Source of the DNA: Bacillota bacterium
GTDB taxonomy: Bacteria > Bacillota > Sulfobacillia > Sulfobacillales > Sulfobacillaceae
NCBI GenBank assembly: GCA_021821465.1
Contig: JAKACM010000005.1
Location: 19,876-83,875, forward strand
Length of the DNA stretch: 64,000 nt
Direction: 5' to 3'
In this document: piece by piece, positions 51,861-61,719 of the stretch
Numbering within the stretch: the first letter of the stretch is position 1
Layout of the letters: every line of letters starts with the position of its first letter
Made by a program: the position numbers and the translations under genes
The notes under the pieces: generated by a model
Databases searched by the model: none
Told to the model about the DNA's origin: nothing
Seen by the model: the letters and a program-made list of their open reading frames with translations, nothing else

Positions 51861-52991
51861 ATGGCGGAAGTCAAATTCAAAGAAGGCCTGGAAGATGTTG
51901 TGGCGGGAACCTCGGAGATTTGCTTCATAGATGGTAAAGAGGGTCGGTTGGTCTATCGCGGGTATGATGTTCGCGATCTGGCCGAACACACCGCATTTGA
52001 AGAAGTGGTATACCTTCTGTGGGAAGGGCATTTGCCGACACCGGCGGAGTTCGACGAGTTTGTTGCCAAACTTTATCCGATGGAAGTACTGGCCCAACCT
52101 GTCAACGATTTAATCGCATCGCTTCCTGTGTCAACCAATCCCATGGATGCATTGAGAACCGCGGTCAGTCTCGCGGGTATTTACGACCCTGAGGCGAGTG
52201 ACAATTCCTATGAAGCCAGCTACCGTAAAGCCATGAGACTCGTTGCGCAAATTCCGACCATAGTTGCAGCATTTGAGCGCAGACACCAAGGTTTGGAGCC
52301 GATTGCGCCGGATCCCAGCCTTAGATTGGCTGATAATTTTTTGTACATGCTGCATGGACAACGTCCCGATAAATTCTCTGCACACGTGTTCGACACTGCC
52401 TTAGTTCTTCATGCGGATCATGAGCTGAACGCTTCGACCTTCGCCGCACGTGTCACAGCAGCGACCTTAACCGATTTGTATTCGGCCGTGACCTCGGCCA
52501 TCGGCACGTTAAAAGGCCCTCTTCACGGTGGGGCGAACGAGCAAGTGATGTTGATGCTCGACGAAATCGGCAGCGTCGAATTGGTCGACAAGTGGATCGA
52601 ACAGGCATTGGCACAACATAAGAAAATTATGGGTTTTGGTCACCGCGTGTACAAGACTGAAGATCCGCGAGCCACGATCTTGCGTCGATTTTCGCGAGAA
52701 CTGGGAGAGCAGACGGGGACTCTGAAGTATTACGATATTTCGGAAGCCGTTAAGAGGGCCATCCAATCGACCAAGATGTTGTATCCTAATGTGGATTTTT
52801 ATTCGGGTTCCGTTTACAAGGCCATGGACATTCCTACTGAACTCTTCACCCCGGTGTTTGCCATCAGCCGAATCGGAGGATGGACGGCCCATGTTTTGGA
52901 GCAATATCGTCACAACCGGATTATTCGACCGCGTGCCGAGTACACCGGGGCTACTCATCTTGAATTTTTACCGATCAACGAGAGAAAATAG
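51861..52991 (+). CDS. citZ: Citrate synthase (or 2-methylcitrate synthase)
   Basis: Condenses oxaloacetate with acetyl-CoA; 376 aa, Gram-positive short type. The catalytic triad is visible: His in GPLHGGANEQV (about residue 223), His in GFGHRVYKTEDPRA (about 259) and Asp in YPNVDFYSGSV (about 312). LHADHELNASTF is also conserved. Methylcitrate synthases of this type look alike, so propionyl-CoA use is not excluded. Followed by a clear terminator at 53062. Confidence 0.93.
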   Translation: MAEVKFKEGLEDVVAGTSEICFIDGKEGRLVYRGYDVRDLAEHTAFEEVVYLLWEGHLPTPAEFDEFVAKLYPMEVLAQPVNDLIASLPVSTNPMDALRTAVSLAGIYDPEASDNSYEASYRKAMRLVAQIPTIVAAFERRHQGLEPIAPDPSLRLADNFLYMLHGQRPDKFSAHVFDTALVLHADHELNASTFAARVTAATLTDLYSAVTSAIGTLKGPLHGGANEQVMLMLDEIGSVELVDKWIEQALAQHKKIMGFGHRVYKTEDPRATILRRFSRELGEQTGTLKYYDISEAVKRAIQSTKMLYPNVDFYSGSVYKAMDIPTELFTPVFAISRIGGWTAHVLEQYRHNRIIRPRAEYTGATHLEFLPINERK

Positions 52992-53061
52992 ATGTAGATA
53001 AAAAAGACAACTTATCGAGATAGCGATTGCCAAGATAGCTTGGTAAAGATGGTTTCTCTGC

Positions 53062-53095
53062 AAAGACAGGTCGGACAAGTTGGCCTGTCTTTTTC
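53062..53095 (+). terminator. Rho-independent terminator after citrate synthase
   Basis: Stem aaagacagg (53062-53070) with cctgtcttt (53084-53092) and a run of Ts. It ends the citrate synthase transcript 70 bp after the stop codon. Confidence 0.85.
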
Positions 53096-53419
53096 ATGAC
53101 CAGAACAACAGCCAGGGGAGGGTTGGAACGGAGAAAAGGTTTGTTTTTTGTGGGAAATTTATCTCGAGATCAAATTGGGCTATTATCCGAAAAAATCATG
53201 CCGACATCGTGTTCACCAGGTGGGCGAGTGCCTGTGATTAAGCCGATTAACGGTGGTAAAAGCCGTGCGACGCCGTAAGGATTATTTCCGTGTCACGTAT
53301 GCGTTTATGTATGAAGACCGTGATCGAACTTTCATACTTTTTGTAGAATAGTCGACCACCAAAAAGCAAGAATACAATAATCACGGTATCCGGGAATGAT
53401 GGTGAAAGGAATGAACGAT
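53096..53419. other. Gap before the ectoine cluster, no gene recognised
   Basis: A 60-codon open frame crosses this stretch but has no ribosome site and no recognisable product. A weak TAGAAT at 53344-53349 might be a -10 box for the cluster. Nothing else was identified. Confidence 0.4.
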
Positions 53420-54613
53420 GTGGCGATATTCAATCGTGACGAATATGAAGCACGCGTGCGTGCCGTGAGAAATCGCATGGAACAACAAGGTCTCGATACA
53501 TTAATTGTCACGGATCCGGCCAATATCAATTATTTAACAGGATACGATGGTTGGTCTTTTTATGTTCCGCAAGCCATCATTGTTTCCCTTGTACTCACGG
53601 AACCTTTGTGGGTGGGACGAGAACAAGACCTATTTGGGGCCCGGTTGACCTGTTGGATGAATGAAAATGCCCTGAAACCGTATGCCGATCACTATGTGCA
53701 GTCACTGATCAGGCATCCTATGGATTATATGGCTCAAGTCATTAAAAGTTATAGTTTGCATCATGGTCGGATTGGGGTGGAAATGGACGGCTACTATTTT
53801 TCTGCGCTGTCCTATCAGAGGTTGCTTCAGGGATTGCCGGACGCACACTTTCAGGATGCGACCTTATTGATTAACTGGATTCGGTTAATTAAATCAGAGG
53901 CAGAAATTCATGTCATCAAACAAGCGGCCCATATTGTGACTCGTGCCATGGATACCGCGATGGAGGTTATTCGTGCCGGAGTCAGAGAATGCGATGCGGC
54001 AGCCGAAGTTCTTCGGGCCCAAATTCAGGGAACCGAGGAGGTTGGGGGAGACTATCCGGCTATTGTTCCTTTGATGCCTTCTGCGGTGCGTACTGGGGCT
54101 GCTCATCTCACGTGGGTTAATCGCCGATATGAGCCTGGGGACACCGTCAATATTGAAATTGCCGGCTGTGTCCAACGTTATCATTGCCCCTTGGCGAGAA
54201 GCGCGGTGATAGGCGTCCCTTCGCCACATTTGACGGAGCTCTCGCAAGTGGTGGCTGAAGGCGTTACGAACGCTTTGGATGTTGTTAAGCCCGGAGCTTT
54301 GGCGGAGGAAGTGGAAGGGGCATGGCAGAAGGTTATTCAGCATTACGGATATCAGAAATCTTCTCGCTTGGGTTATGCAGTGGGTTTAAACTATCCCCCG
54401 GATTGGGGTGAGCACACGGTAAGTCTTAGAAAGGGAGATCTGACGGAACTTCAGCCCAATATGGTGTTTCACTTGATTGCAGGCATGTGGCTTGACGGCT
54501 ACGGCCTTGAGATCAGTGAAACCTTCCGGGTAATTCCGGAGGGTGTGGAAGTTCTTACCGGAACCGAAAGGAAGCTCTTCGTCCTGGAAGAACCCCAAGC
54601 CTTATGTTCTTAA
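53420..54613 (+). CDS. doeA: Ectoine hydrolase DoeA (EutD), M24 family
   Basis: Opens the ectoine ring to N-acetyl-2,4-diaminobutyrate. The protein has the creatinase N-domain and pita-bread C-domain of the M24 family, about 397 aa. The N-terminal stretch DPANINYLTGYDGWSFYVPQ is the hallmark of DoeA/EutD rather than of prolidases, as are DHYVQSLIRHPMDYMAQVI and VGREQDLFGARLTCW. The pita-bread metal residues of true aminopeptidases are not all present, as in other ectoine hydrolases. GTG 53420 is favoured by AAAGGA 9 nt upstream; ATG 53396 and 53411 are alternatives. First gene of the cluster. Confidence 0.85.
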   Translation: MAIFNRDEYEARVRAVRNRMEQQGLDTLIVTDPANINYLTGYDGWSFYVPQAIIVSLVLTEPLWVGREQDLFGARLTCWMNENALKPYADHYVQSLIRHPMDYMAQVIKSYSLHHGRIGVEMDGYYFSALSYQRLLQGLPDAHFQDATLLINWIRLIKSEAEIHVIKQAAHIVTRAMDTAMEVIRAGVRECDAAAEVLRAQIQGTEEVGGDYPAIVPLMPSAVRTGAAHLTWVNRRYEPGDTVNIEIAGCVQRYHCPLARSAVIGVPSPHLTELSQVVAEGVTNALDVVKPGALAEEVEGAWQKVIQHYGYQKSSRLGYAVGLNYPPDWGEHTVSLRKGDLTELQPNMVFHLIAGMWLDGYGLEISETFRVIPEGVEVLTGTERKLFVLEEPQALCS

Positions 54614-54636
54614 ATTGCTTGCGAGGAGGGGAGAAC

Positions 54637-55614
54637 ATGGAGATTATTTTTGAGGAAGAATTGCGAAAACGGGTGGATTTAAACGAAGACATCATCGAGG
54701 CCGTCGAGAAAGGATTTAGTCTATTGGCCAAAGGGGATGTTCAAACACCTTCGATAATGCGTATTGAAGTGCCCGAGAATAACGGAGAGGTTGATATCAA
54801 AGCCGCTAAAGTTCAGGGTTTAGGACAGTTTGCTATTAAAGTCTCCTCAGGATTCTTTAATAATCCCAGCCGGGGCCTTGCGAGCGGAAGTGGAATGATG
54901 TTGGTGTTAAGTGCACTGACGGGATATCCGGATGCCATACTTGTAGATAACGGATACCTTACGGATTTGCGCACCGCTGCCGCAGGTGCTATTTCGGCCA
55001 AATACCTGGCCAACACGGTAGTGGATACCGTCGGGGTGATTGGAGCGGGAAACCAAGCCGGGTATCAATTGCGTGCCTTGTCATTGGTGCGGGATTTTCG
55101 AGTGGCATTGGTATTCTCCAGAAATCCGGAGCATGCCAAGAGATTTTCCGAGGAAATGACACAATTGTTGGAAAGACCGGTGTTAGTGGCGATATCACCT
55201 GAGGAAGTGGTCCGCTCGTCGGATATTGTGATTACGGCGACACCGGCAACACAACCTGTGATTTTATCTTCTTGGCTTCATCCCGGTCTGCATATCACGG
55301 CTATGGGATCGGATGCCGAGTTTAAGCAGGAACTGGACCCAAGAATTTTTGCCGAAGCTGATAAGGTATGTTGCGACTTGACGGTTCAAAGTTTACGCCT
55401 GGGCGAATTGCATCACGCCGTAGACGCCGGATTTGTGTCGAAGGACCATATTGTCGAATTGGGCGATATCACATCAAAAAAGTTGCTGGGGCGAACGCAT
55501 CCCCAACACATTACCGTGTGCGATTTAACGGGAACAGGAGTACAAGACACGATGATTGCGGTCTATGCTCTTGAGCAAGTCATGACTCACCGAGTGAAAG
55601 TTAAACAGGCCTAG
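54637..55614 (+). CDS. eutC: Ornithine cyclodeaminase-family protein, EutC-like
   Basis: NAD-dependent mu-crystallin/ornithine cyclodeaminase fold, 325 aa. Substrate-side motifs are KVSSGFFNNPSRGLASGSGM and DNGYLTDLRTAAAGAISAKY; the Rossmann motif VGVIGAGNQAGYQLRAL starts at about residue 132. EutC accompanies EutB in ectoine/hydroxyectoine utilisation operons, and both are present here. ATG 54637 has GAGGAGGGGAG upstream. Probably co-transcribed with doeA (24-bp gap). Confidence 0.82.
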   Translation: MEIIFEEELRKRVDLNEDIIEAVEKGFSLLAKGDVQTPSIMRIEVPENNGEVDIKAAKVQGLGQFAIKVSSGFFNNPSRGLASGSGMMLVLSALTGYPDAILVDNGYLTDLRTAAAGAISAKYLANTVVDTVGVIGAGNQAGYQLRALSLVRDFRVALVFSRNPEHAKRFSEEMTQLLERPVLVAISPEEVVRSSDIVITATPATQPVILSSWLHPGLHITAMGSDAEFKQELDPRIFAEADKVCCDLTVQSLRLGELHHAVDAGFVSKDHIVELGDITSKKLLGRTHPQHITVCDLTGTGVQDTMIAVYALEQVMTHRVKVKQA

Positions 55615-55645
55615 AAGTTCGCTATGAAGGAAAGAAGGCTGAAAG

Positions 55646-56860
55646 ATGCGCCAAGGACACACAGAAGAGAGTCGAATCGGCACCCGATCGGTTTGGGGTG
55701 GCGAGGATGAATATTTGATGCAGCATGCCACGCAAGTTCCTGTGGTGTACAGTGTGGGATTCGGTTACGATGATTTGGAACAATGGCACGAAGTGGCATT
55801 GGGTCTAAGGGAAGGTCATATCTACGGTCGCAATACGAATCCAACGGTTCACGTATTTGAGGAAAAAGTCAGGATACTGGAGAACGCAGAAGACGCCACG
55901 AGTTTTTCTACAGGCATGGCAGCCATTAGCGGCACCCTGTTTACTTTGTTGCGCCCGGGAGATCGGGTGGTGTCATTAGTGGATACCTATGGTGGCACCA
56001 ATAAGATTTTCAGTGAGTTTCTTCCCAATTTTCACATAGACGCCGTTTTATGTCCTACCACCGACCACGAATACATTATTCGTGAAGTGAACAAAGGCGC
56101 AAAGATTCTTTACCTGGAAAGTCCAACGAATCCTACCTTGAAAATTGTTGATTTAAAACGCCTAATTGAAGTAGCGCATAAGGCCGGAGCTTTGGTGATT
56201 GTCGACAACACCTTTGCCACTCCGATTAACCAACAACCCATTTCTTTGGGTGCTGATTTGGTCATTCACAGTGCCACCAAATTTTTGGGTGGACACGCGG
56301 ATGCCCTAGGCGGAATCGTCTGCGGGCGAGAAGACCTGGTGCGGAAAATCTATCATTATCGTGAGATTAACGGAGCGACTTTGCACCCGATGTCGGCCTA
56401 CTTACTCCTGCGCGGCATGAAAACCTTGCATTTGCGCGTGCGCCAGCAGTCCGAGTCAGCATTGCGGATTGCGCATTTTCTTCAGTCTCGTGACGAAGTG
56501 GATACGGTTTATTACCCGGGTTTGCCCACTCATGAAAATCACGCCATTGCTGCTAAGCAAATGGTGCAATTTGGGGGTGTTCTCAGTTTTTCTTTGAAGG
56601 GAGGCTTCGAATCGGTTCGTACCTTCTTGCCTCATTTGCATTACGCTCACCTCGCAGCTAACTTAGGCGCCGTGGAGACTACCGCAGGACCGCCCAGAAC
56701 TACGAGCCACGTAGAATTAACCCAGGAGGAACGGCAGGCTTTGGGTATTCCCGAGACGTTGATTCGTTATTCGGTAGGCATTGAGGACGTCAACGATCTG
56801 CTGGAGGATTTAACCCAAGCACTGGAGCACATGCGCCATGAATTGCAGTTACGATCCTGA
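55646..56860 (+). CDS. Cystathionine gamma-synthase-family PLP enzyme
   Basis: Fold-type I PLP enzyme of the Cys/Met metabolism family, 404 aa. The PLP lysine is in LVIHSATKFLGGHADALGG (about residue 211). YGRNTNPTVHVFEEKVRILE, STGMAAISGTLFTLLRPGDR and TTAGPPRTTSHVELTQEERQ are family blocks. Members catalyse gamma-replacement or gamma-elimination (cystathionine gamma-synthase, methionine gamma-lyase, O-acetylhomoserine sulfhydrylase). Inside an ectoine cluster its substrate may be diaminobutyrate- or homoserine-derived; that is inference. It overlaps the longest form of the next gene. Confidence 0.85.
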   Translation: MRQGHTEESRIGTRSVWGGEDEYLMQHATQVPVVYSVGFGYDDLEQWHEVALGLREGHIYGRNTNPTVHVFEEKVRILENAEDATSFSTGMAAISGTLFTLLRPGDRVVSLVDTYGGTNKIFSEFLPNFHIDAVLCPTTDHEYIIREVNKGAKILYLESPTNPTLKIVDLKRLIEVAHKAGALVIVDNTFATPINQQPISLGADLVIHSATKFLGGHADALGGIVCGREDLVRKIYHYREINGATLHPMSAYLLLRGMKTLHLRVRQQSESALRIAHFLQSRDEVDTVYYPGLPTHENHAIAAKQMVQFGGVLSFSLKGGFESVRTFLPHLHYAHLAANLGAVETTAGPPRTTSHVELTQEERQALGIPETLIRYSVGIEDVNDLLEDLTQALEHMRHELQLRS

Positions 56861-56864
56861 TGGG

Positions 56865-58088
56865 ATGAACCCGGAAGAGAAGGGGGATTGGAGCCAGGCG
56901 CAGGACCGGGCGCAGAATCTCTTTCCTCAATTACGGGAATGGCGTAGGCATTTCCATAGACATCCGGAACTCTCATTTCGGGAATACGAGACTGCCGAGT
57001 ATATTGCCCGTGTAATGGAAAGCATTCCGGGTATGGAAGTTGCGCGCCATATCGGCGGCACTCAAGGTGTCATAGGACATGTTGGTGCCGCCGGTGGCAA
57101 GCACATCGCGATTCGGGCTGATATGGATGCGCTGCCGATTGATGAACCCGGAGGTATAGAGTTTGCTTCGACAGTCCCTGGTGTCATGCATGCGTGTGGT
57201 CATGACGGACACATGGCCATTGTTCTGGGAGCGGCGCACTTGATAGCCGAAGATGTCATGACCAAGCACATTCACGCCGAAGTCTCCTTCATTTTTCAAC
57301 CAGCAGAAGAAACACCCGACGAAAAGGGAAAAACGGGTGCACCATATTTAATTGAAGCGGGGGCTTTGGACCGAGTAGACAAGGTTCTGGCGTTGCACAT
57401 GGATCCTATGACATTGGTCGGTGCCATCCGATTGCATGATGGCGCATGTATGGCAAATGTCGACAACTTTTGGGCGCGCATTATCGGTAAAGGCGGACAC
57501 GCCGGTTTTCCCAATTTGGCAACGGACCCCCTTTGGCTTTTGGTACCCGTTTTAGAGGCGATTAATGGAGTCCGCTCGCGCCGTTTGTCGCCGTTGGATC
57601 AGGCAACACTCAGTGTGTGCCGCATCCAAGGAGGAACGACCAATAATGTGATACCGTCCTTTGTGGATTTGGAGGGGACTCTTCGAAGCTATAGCGACGA
57701 GACGCGGGAAGTTCTCATTCAAGAGCTTATGCGTGCTTTGGAAGTGGCTAAGACTTTGGGAGGTGATTTTGAATTAAAAGTCGACCGGGGTGAACCGGCC
57801 GTACTCAACGATATCGGTTTAAACCGAACACTCGCTCGAGCCGTAGGAAAGGTTTTGCACCAAGAACCCCGGTGGACCGGGCCCTTTGGCATGGGAGGCG
57901 AGGATTTCGGGTTTATGAGCCGGCGTGTTCCCGGGGCGTTATTTTTTCTGGGATGCGCTGCATCAACCGAGAGAATTACGAGTTTACATGCCCCCGATTT
58001 TTTTCTCGATGAAAGAGCGTTGCCTCTGGGGGCGGCGGTATTGTTGGAAGCGGTAAAAGAAATCGCCGAATCGGATGACAAGCGCTAA
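56865..58088 (+). CDS. M20-family amidohydrolase, DoeB2-like deacetylase
   Basis: Zinc/manganese metallopeptidase-fold amidohydrolase of about 407 aa. Metal ligands are in HRHPELSFREYET, RADMDALPIDEPGG, HACGHDGHMAIVLGAAHLI and FIFQPAEE. The lid/dimer domain contains GKGGHAGFPNLATDP and GGTTNNVIPSFVDLEGTLRS. In this position it should deacetylate N-acetyl-2,4-diaminobutyrate, the product of DoeA, replacing the usual M14-like DoeB. ATG 56865 is preferred for the N-terminus; ATG 56838 would overlap the upstream gene. Confidence 0.82.
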   Translation: MNPEEKGDWSQAQDRAQNLFPQLREWRRHFHRHPELSFREYETAEYIARVMESIPGMEVARHIGGTQGVIGHVGAAGGKHIAIRADMDALPIDEPGGIEFASTVPGVMHACGHDGHMAIVLGAAHLIAEDVMTKHIHAEVSFIFQPAEETPDEKGKTGAPYLIEAGALDRVDKVLALHMDPMTLVGAIRLHDGACMANVDNFWARIIGKGGHAGFPNLATDPLWLLVPVLEAINGVRSRRLSPLDQATLSVCRIQGGTTNNVIPSFVDLEGTLRSYSDETREVLIQELMRALEVAKTLGGDFELKVDRGEPAVLNDIGLNRTLARAVGKVLHQEPRWTGPFGMGGEDFGFMSRRVPGALFFLGCAASTERITSLHAPDFFLDERALPLGAAVLLEAVKEIAESDDKR

Positions 58089-58103
58089 GGGGAGGAGTTA
58101 TAG

Positions 58104-59144
58104 ATGAGGCATACATTGGCTGTGATAGGGTTCGGCACCGTGGGGCAAGGATTTGCGGAAATATTGGCTCAAGACGGCGATGCTCTCAAAGAGAAATACG
58201 GCATTGATTTTGATGTGGTAGCGATTAGTGACCAGGTTAAAGGGGCTGTGGCCGATCCGAAGGGGCTGAACCTGCCTCTGATTCTCGAATCGGTAAAGAT
58301 CTCAGGGGATTTTACCCAATATCCGGACAATCCCGGAGTCGTGAGGGATTGGGACAGTTTTCAAACAATTACCCAAAGTAACGCCGACACAGTGATTGAA
58401 GCGACTTACACCAATATTACCAATGGTCAACCCGGCCTGGATCATTGCCGCACGGCTTTAGAATCCGGCAAAAACGTGGTAACGACAAATAAAGGGCCCA
58501 TTGCTCTCGGACTTGACGAATTGCAGCGGTTAGCTCAAGAGCATGGCACGCGTATTTTGTATGAAGGTTCCGTAATGAGTGGAACACCGGTGCTTCGTCT
58601 GGCTGAATCGAGTCTAGCCGGAGATGAAATTCAGACGGTTCGCGGCATCTTGAATGGAACCAGCAATTATATTCTGACGCGAATGGAAGACGGGCTCGGT
58701 TTCGATCAGGCTCTCGGTGAAGCGCAGACATTAGGATATGCCGAGGCCGATCCGACAAACGACATCGATGGCTATGATGCTCAATTCAAATTATTGATTC
58801 TCGCTCAGGCCTTGTTCGGAACTAAGCTTCGGAAGGAGGATGTCTTTAGGCGGGGTATTCGTCACATCGATCGGGAAGATATTTTTCAGACACACGGGGA
58901 AAACCGACGATACAAGCTGGTGGCCTCTTTGGAGAAGACCACATCGGGGCTTATGGCTCGAGTCGCGCCGGAAATTATTCCTTGGTCTGACCCCTTGGCA
59001 GGCGTTTATGGTGCAGTGAATGCCTTGACTTATCACTGCCGTTTGGCTGGAGACATAACCATTGTGGGGCCGGGAGCCGGACGCACGGAGACCGGGTATG
59101 CTTTGCTGGTGGATTGCATCAATTTGTGCCGGGAACAAATTTAA
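58104..59144 (+). CDS. hom: Homoserine dehydrogenase without ACT domain
   Basis: NAD(P)-dependent interconversion of aspartate semialdehyde and homoserine; 346 aa, lacking the C-terminal ACT domain that gives threonine feedback. It starts with the Rossmann motif VIGFGTVGQGFAEIL. VVTTNKGPIALGL, ILNGTSNYILTRMEDGLGFD and AEADPTNDIDGYDAQFKLLI contain the catalytic Lys/Asp residues. GGGGAGGAG ribosome site. The lack of ACT fits a catabolic, unregulated role in this cluster. Confidence 0.9.
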   Translation: MRHTLAVIGFGTVGQGFAEILAQDGDALKEKYGIDFDVVAISDQVKGAVADPKGLNLPLILESVKISGDFTQYPDNPGVVRDWDSFQTITQSNADTVIEATYTNITNGQPGLDHCRTALESGKNVVTTNKGPIALGLDELQRLAQEHGTRILYEGSVMSGTPVLRLAESSLAGDEIQTVRGILNGTSNYILTRMEDGLGFDQALGEAQTLGYAEADPTNDIDGYDAQFKLLILAQALFGTKLRKEDVFRRGIRHIDREDIFQTHGENRRYKLVASLEKTTSGLMARVAPEIIPWSDPLAGVYGAVNALTYHCRLAGDITIVGPGAGRTETGYALLVDCINLCREQI

Positions 59145-59156
59145 GGGGGGTTGGAG

Positions 59157-60596
59157 ATGACGGGAGTGGATACGGTGACTCCATGGCCTATGTATATTGG
59201 AGGAGTCCACCGAATGTCGGAACGGGTGTCTCCGGTCTTTGATCCAGGCAACGGCATGACCGTGGCTACAGTGCCTGCGGCATCGTCAGAAGATGCACTG
59301 GAAGCCTTAGCCGTGGCCCGCATGGGAAAGGATATTGCGGCCAATATGCCGACTCATCAAAGGATGCGCATATTGCATCAAACGGCAGACCTCATTAGAG
59401 ACAGACGAGAATCTTTTGCTGTGCTAATTGCTACCGAAAGTAGCAAAACCATTCGTGAAGCCCGAAAAGAAGTGGACCGCTGTGTGGATACGTTTCGTTT
59501 GAGTGCCGAAGAAGCAAGAAGGCAGGGAGGTGAGGTCATAAAATTTGACCAAGCGCCGGGAAGCGAAAACCGAGTGGGGTATTGGCAGTCGGGTCCTGTA
59601 GGAGTGGTTTTGGCGATTACCCCTTTTAATGATCCGTTAAATTTGGTGGCCCATAAGGTGGGTCCGGCCATTGCCACAGGTAATGCCATAATCATCAAAC
59701 CTTCCGAACTGACGCCGCTCAGTGCGCTTAAACTTGCGGAAACTTTATATGAAGCCGGCCTGCCCGGACCTATTCTCAGTGTTCTGACGGGATTGGCCGC
59801 AGACATCGGAGACCTTTTGGTGCAAGATCCGGGGGTGAGGATGGTGAGTTTTACCGGGGGATTGAAAACCGGGACACATATTGCGCATCAAGCCGGACTC
59901 AAGAAAATTTCCATGGAACTCGGTTCAAATTCACCTGTTATTGTTCTCGCTGACGCTAATTTGGAAGCCGCTGCCAAAGCCTCTGTGTCCGGGGCGTTCT
60001 GGGCAGCAGGGCAAAACTGCCTTGGCGTGCAGCGAATATTTTGTGAAGACAGCATTTATGAAGAAATGAAGGAACGAATCGTTCAATTGACCGGTGCCAT
60101 TCGTGTAGGCGACAAGATGGACGAATCTACAGACATGGGCCCTTTGATTACCGAGCGCGAAGCGACAAGGATCGCCAATTGGGTGAATGAGGCTAAGTCT
60201 CAGGGCGCGCATGTTCTGACAGGAGGTGTGCGGAAAGGGTCTTACTATCAACCTACGGTTCTGGACCAGGTGTCTTCCGGATTAATTGTCCTGGAAGAAG
60301 AGGTTTTCGGTCCGGTAGTGTCCTTGATGGCCGTAAAGGATCTGGATAGTGCCATTCAACAAGCCAACAGCGTCAATTACGGGCTGCAAGCCGGAGTGTT
60401 TACACGTGACATTGGCAAGGCTTTTGATGCCATAAAAAAATTGCAGGTCGGTGGAGTCATGATTAACGACTCCAGTGACTACCGTATTGACGCGATGCCT
60501 TTTGGAGGAGTCAAAGGATCTGGCATCGGCCGTGAGGGCGTGCATTTTGCGGCTGAAGCCATGACAGAACAAAAGGTTGTTTGTTTCAATGTGTAA
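59157..60596 (+). CDS. Aldehyde dehydrogenase (NAD), DoeC-like
   Basis: About 479 aa, aldehyde dehydrogenase superfamily. Catalytic Cys in AAGQNCLGVQRIF (about residue 288), general base Glu in SMELGSNSPVIVLAD (about 254), cofactor site in ITPFNDPLNLVAHKVGPAIA and VSFTGGLKTG, C-terminal FGPVVSLMAV and FGGVKGSGIGREG. In ectoine breakdown DoeC oxidises aspartate semialdehyde to aspartate; this is the likely job from context. ATG 59157 has AAGGGGGG 6 nt upstream. Confidence 0.85.
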   Translation: MTGVDTVTPWPMYIGGVHRMSERVSPVFDPGNGMTVATVPAASSEDALEALAVARMGKDIAANMPTHQRMRILHQTADLIRDRRESFAVLIATESSKTIREARKEVDRCVDTFRLSAEEARRQGGEVIKFDQAPGSENRVGYWQSGPVGVVLAITPFNDPLNLVAHKVGPAIATGNAIIIKPSELTPLSALKLAETLYEAGLPGPILSVLTGLAADIGDLLVQDPGVRMVSFTGGLKTGTHIAHQAGLKKISMELGSNSPVIVLADANLEAAAKASVSGAFWAAGQNCLGVQRIFCEDSIYEEMKERIVQLTGAIRVGDKMDESTDMGPLITEREATRIANWVNEAKSQGAHVLTGGVRKGSYYQPTVLDQVSSGLIVLEEEVFGPVVSLMAVKDLDSAIQQANSVNYGLQAGVFTRDIGKAFDAIKKLQVGGVMINDSSDYRIDAMPFGGVKGSGIGREGVHFAAEAMTEQKVVCFNV

Positions 60597-60629
60597 GTCT
60601 TCGAGGGAAGGCTTTTAGGGAGAGTGGAC

Positions 60630-61595
60630 ATGAGTGATTTAAAAAATTGGAAGCAACGTGTAAGTGTGGCGGCAAGGCGCATTGGCCCATACATCGTCCA
60701 TACACCAATCATATCTTCGCAGCGAATGTCGGAAGAAACCGGTCACCAGGTTTGGTTGAAATGCGAACAATTGCAGCCAACGGGAGCGTTCAAAATCCGT
60801 GGAGCAGCCAATGCTTTACTAGCCCGAAATTCGGAAGAACGCCGAAAGGGGACCATCACATATTCTACAGGCAATCACGGATTAGCTGTGGCATACATGG
60901 CACAGCAATTGGGAATTCCCGCGATAATCTGCATATCAAGTAGAGTTCCTGCAAACAAAGTTGAGGTGCTGAAAGCCACTGGGGCTCGGGTAGTGATAGA
61001 AGGTAACAGTCAGGATGACGCGAAAGAAGTGGCCGAAGACATTGCCAGAAAAGATCGACTCATTATGATTGAACCCTTTGATGACCTTGACGTTATCGCA
61101 GGGCAGGGTACAGTCGGTTTAGAAATTTTAGAACAATTGCCTGAAGCGACAACGGTGTTGGCACCGTTGTCGGGAGGCGGTTTGCTTTCCGGACTCTCTG
61201 TGTTTATCAAGGCCAATCGTCCCGACATTCGAGTTATAGGGGTGTCAATGAATCAGGGAGCCATCATGTATGAAAGTATTCGCGCGGGACAACCGGTTCA
61301 GATGCCCGAGGTACCGACACTGGCTGATAGTTTGCAAGGAGGGATAGGAATCAACAATCGCTTCACATTTTCGATGGTGCGTGAATATGTTGACGATATT
61401 ATTCTGGTGAAAGAAGAAGAAATAGGGCGCGCTATGGCACTTCTGGGGCGGGAAGGATTGATTGTGGAGGGAGCAGGAGCTGTTGCGGTGGCGGCTTTGT
61501 CCCATCATCTCCGACTAAGAGGGAGTATTGTTGCCATACTGACGGGACGAAATATTTCTTTGTCTACGTTTTGCGGAATCATCAAAGATTATTAA
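60630..61595 (+). CDS. eutB: Threonine dehydratase-like PLP enzyme, EutB-like
   Basis: Fold-type II PLP dehydratase of about 321 aa. The PLP lysine is in LQPTGAFKIRGAANAL (about residue 54); the phosphate-binding glycine loop is LSGGGLLSG (about 180), and SQRMSEETGHQVWLKCEQLQ is typical. It lacks the C-terminal ACT/regulatory domain of biosynthetic IlvA. Together with EutC it is the usual hydroxyectoine-side pair of eut operons. ATG 60630 with AGGGAGAG upstream. Confidence 0.82.
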   Translation: MSDLKNWKQRVSVAARRIGPYIVHTPIISSQRMSEETGHQVWLKCEQLQPTGAFKIRGAANALLARNSEERRKGTITYSTGNHGLAVAYMAQQLGIPAIICISSRVPANKVEVLKATGARVVIEGNSQDDAKEVAEDIARKDRLIMIEPFDDLDVIAGQGTVGLEILEQLPEATTVLAPLSGGGLLSGLSVFIKANRPDIRVIGVSMNQGAIMYESIRAGQPVQMPEVPTLADSLQGGIGINNRFTFSMVREYVDDIILVKEEEIGRAMALLGREGLIVEGAGAVAVAALSHHLRLRGSIVAILTGRNISLSTFCGIIKDY

Positions 61596-61719
61596 ATGTG
61601 GCAGAATGAGGAAGTAGAGGGGGAAAACGGCTACTGCCTAGCGACGGTATGATGAAAACGGTCGGGAATGGCCCATGGTCGCCTGGAAGCCGAGCAAATG
61701 ATTGGGGAGTCGAGATGTC

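Noticed and set aside
53096..53278. 60-codon frame after the citrate synthase terminator
   Set aside because: No ribosome site, no recognisable product, begins in terminator sequence.
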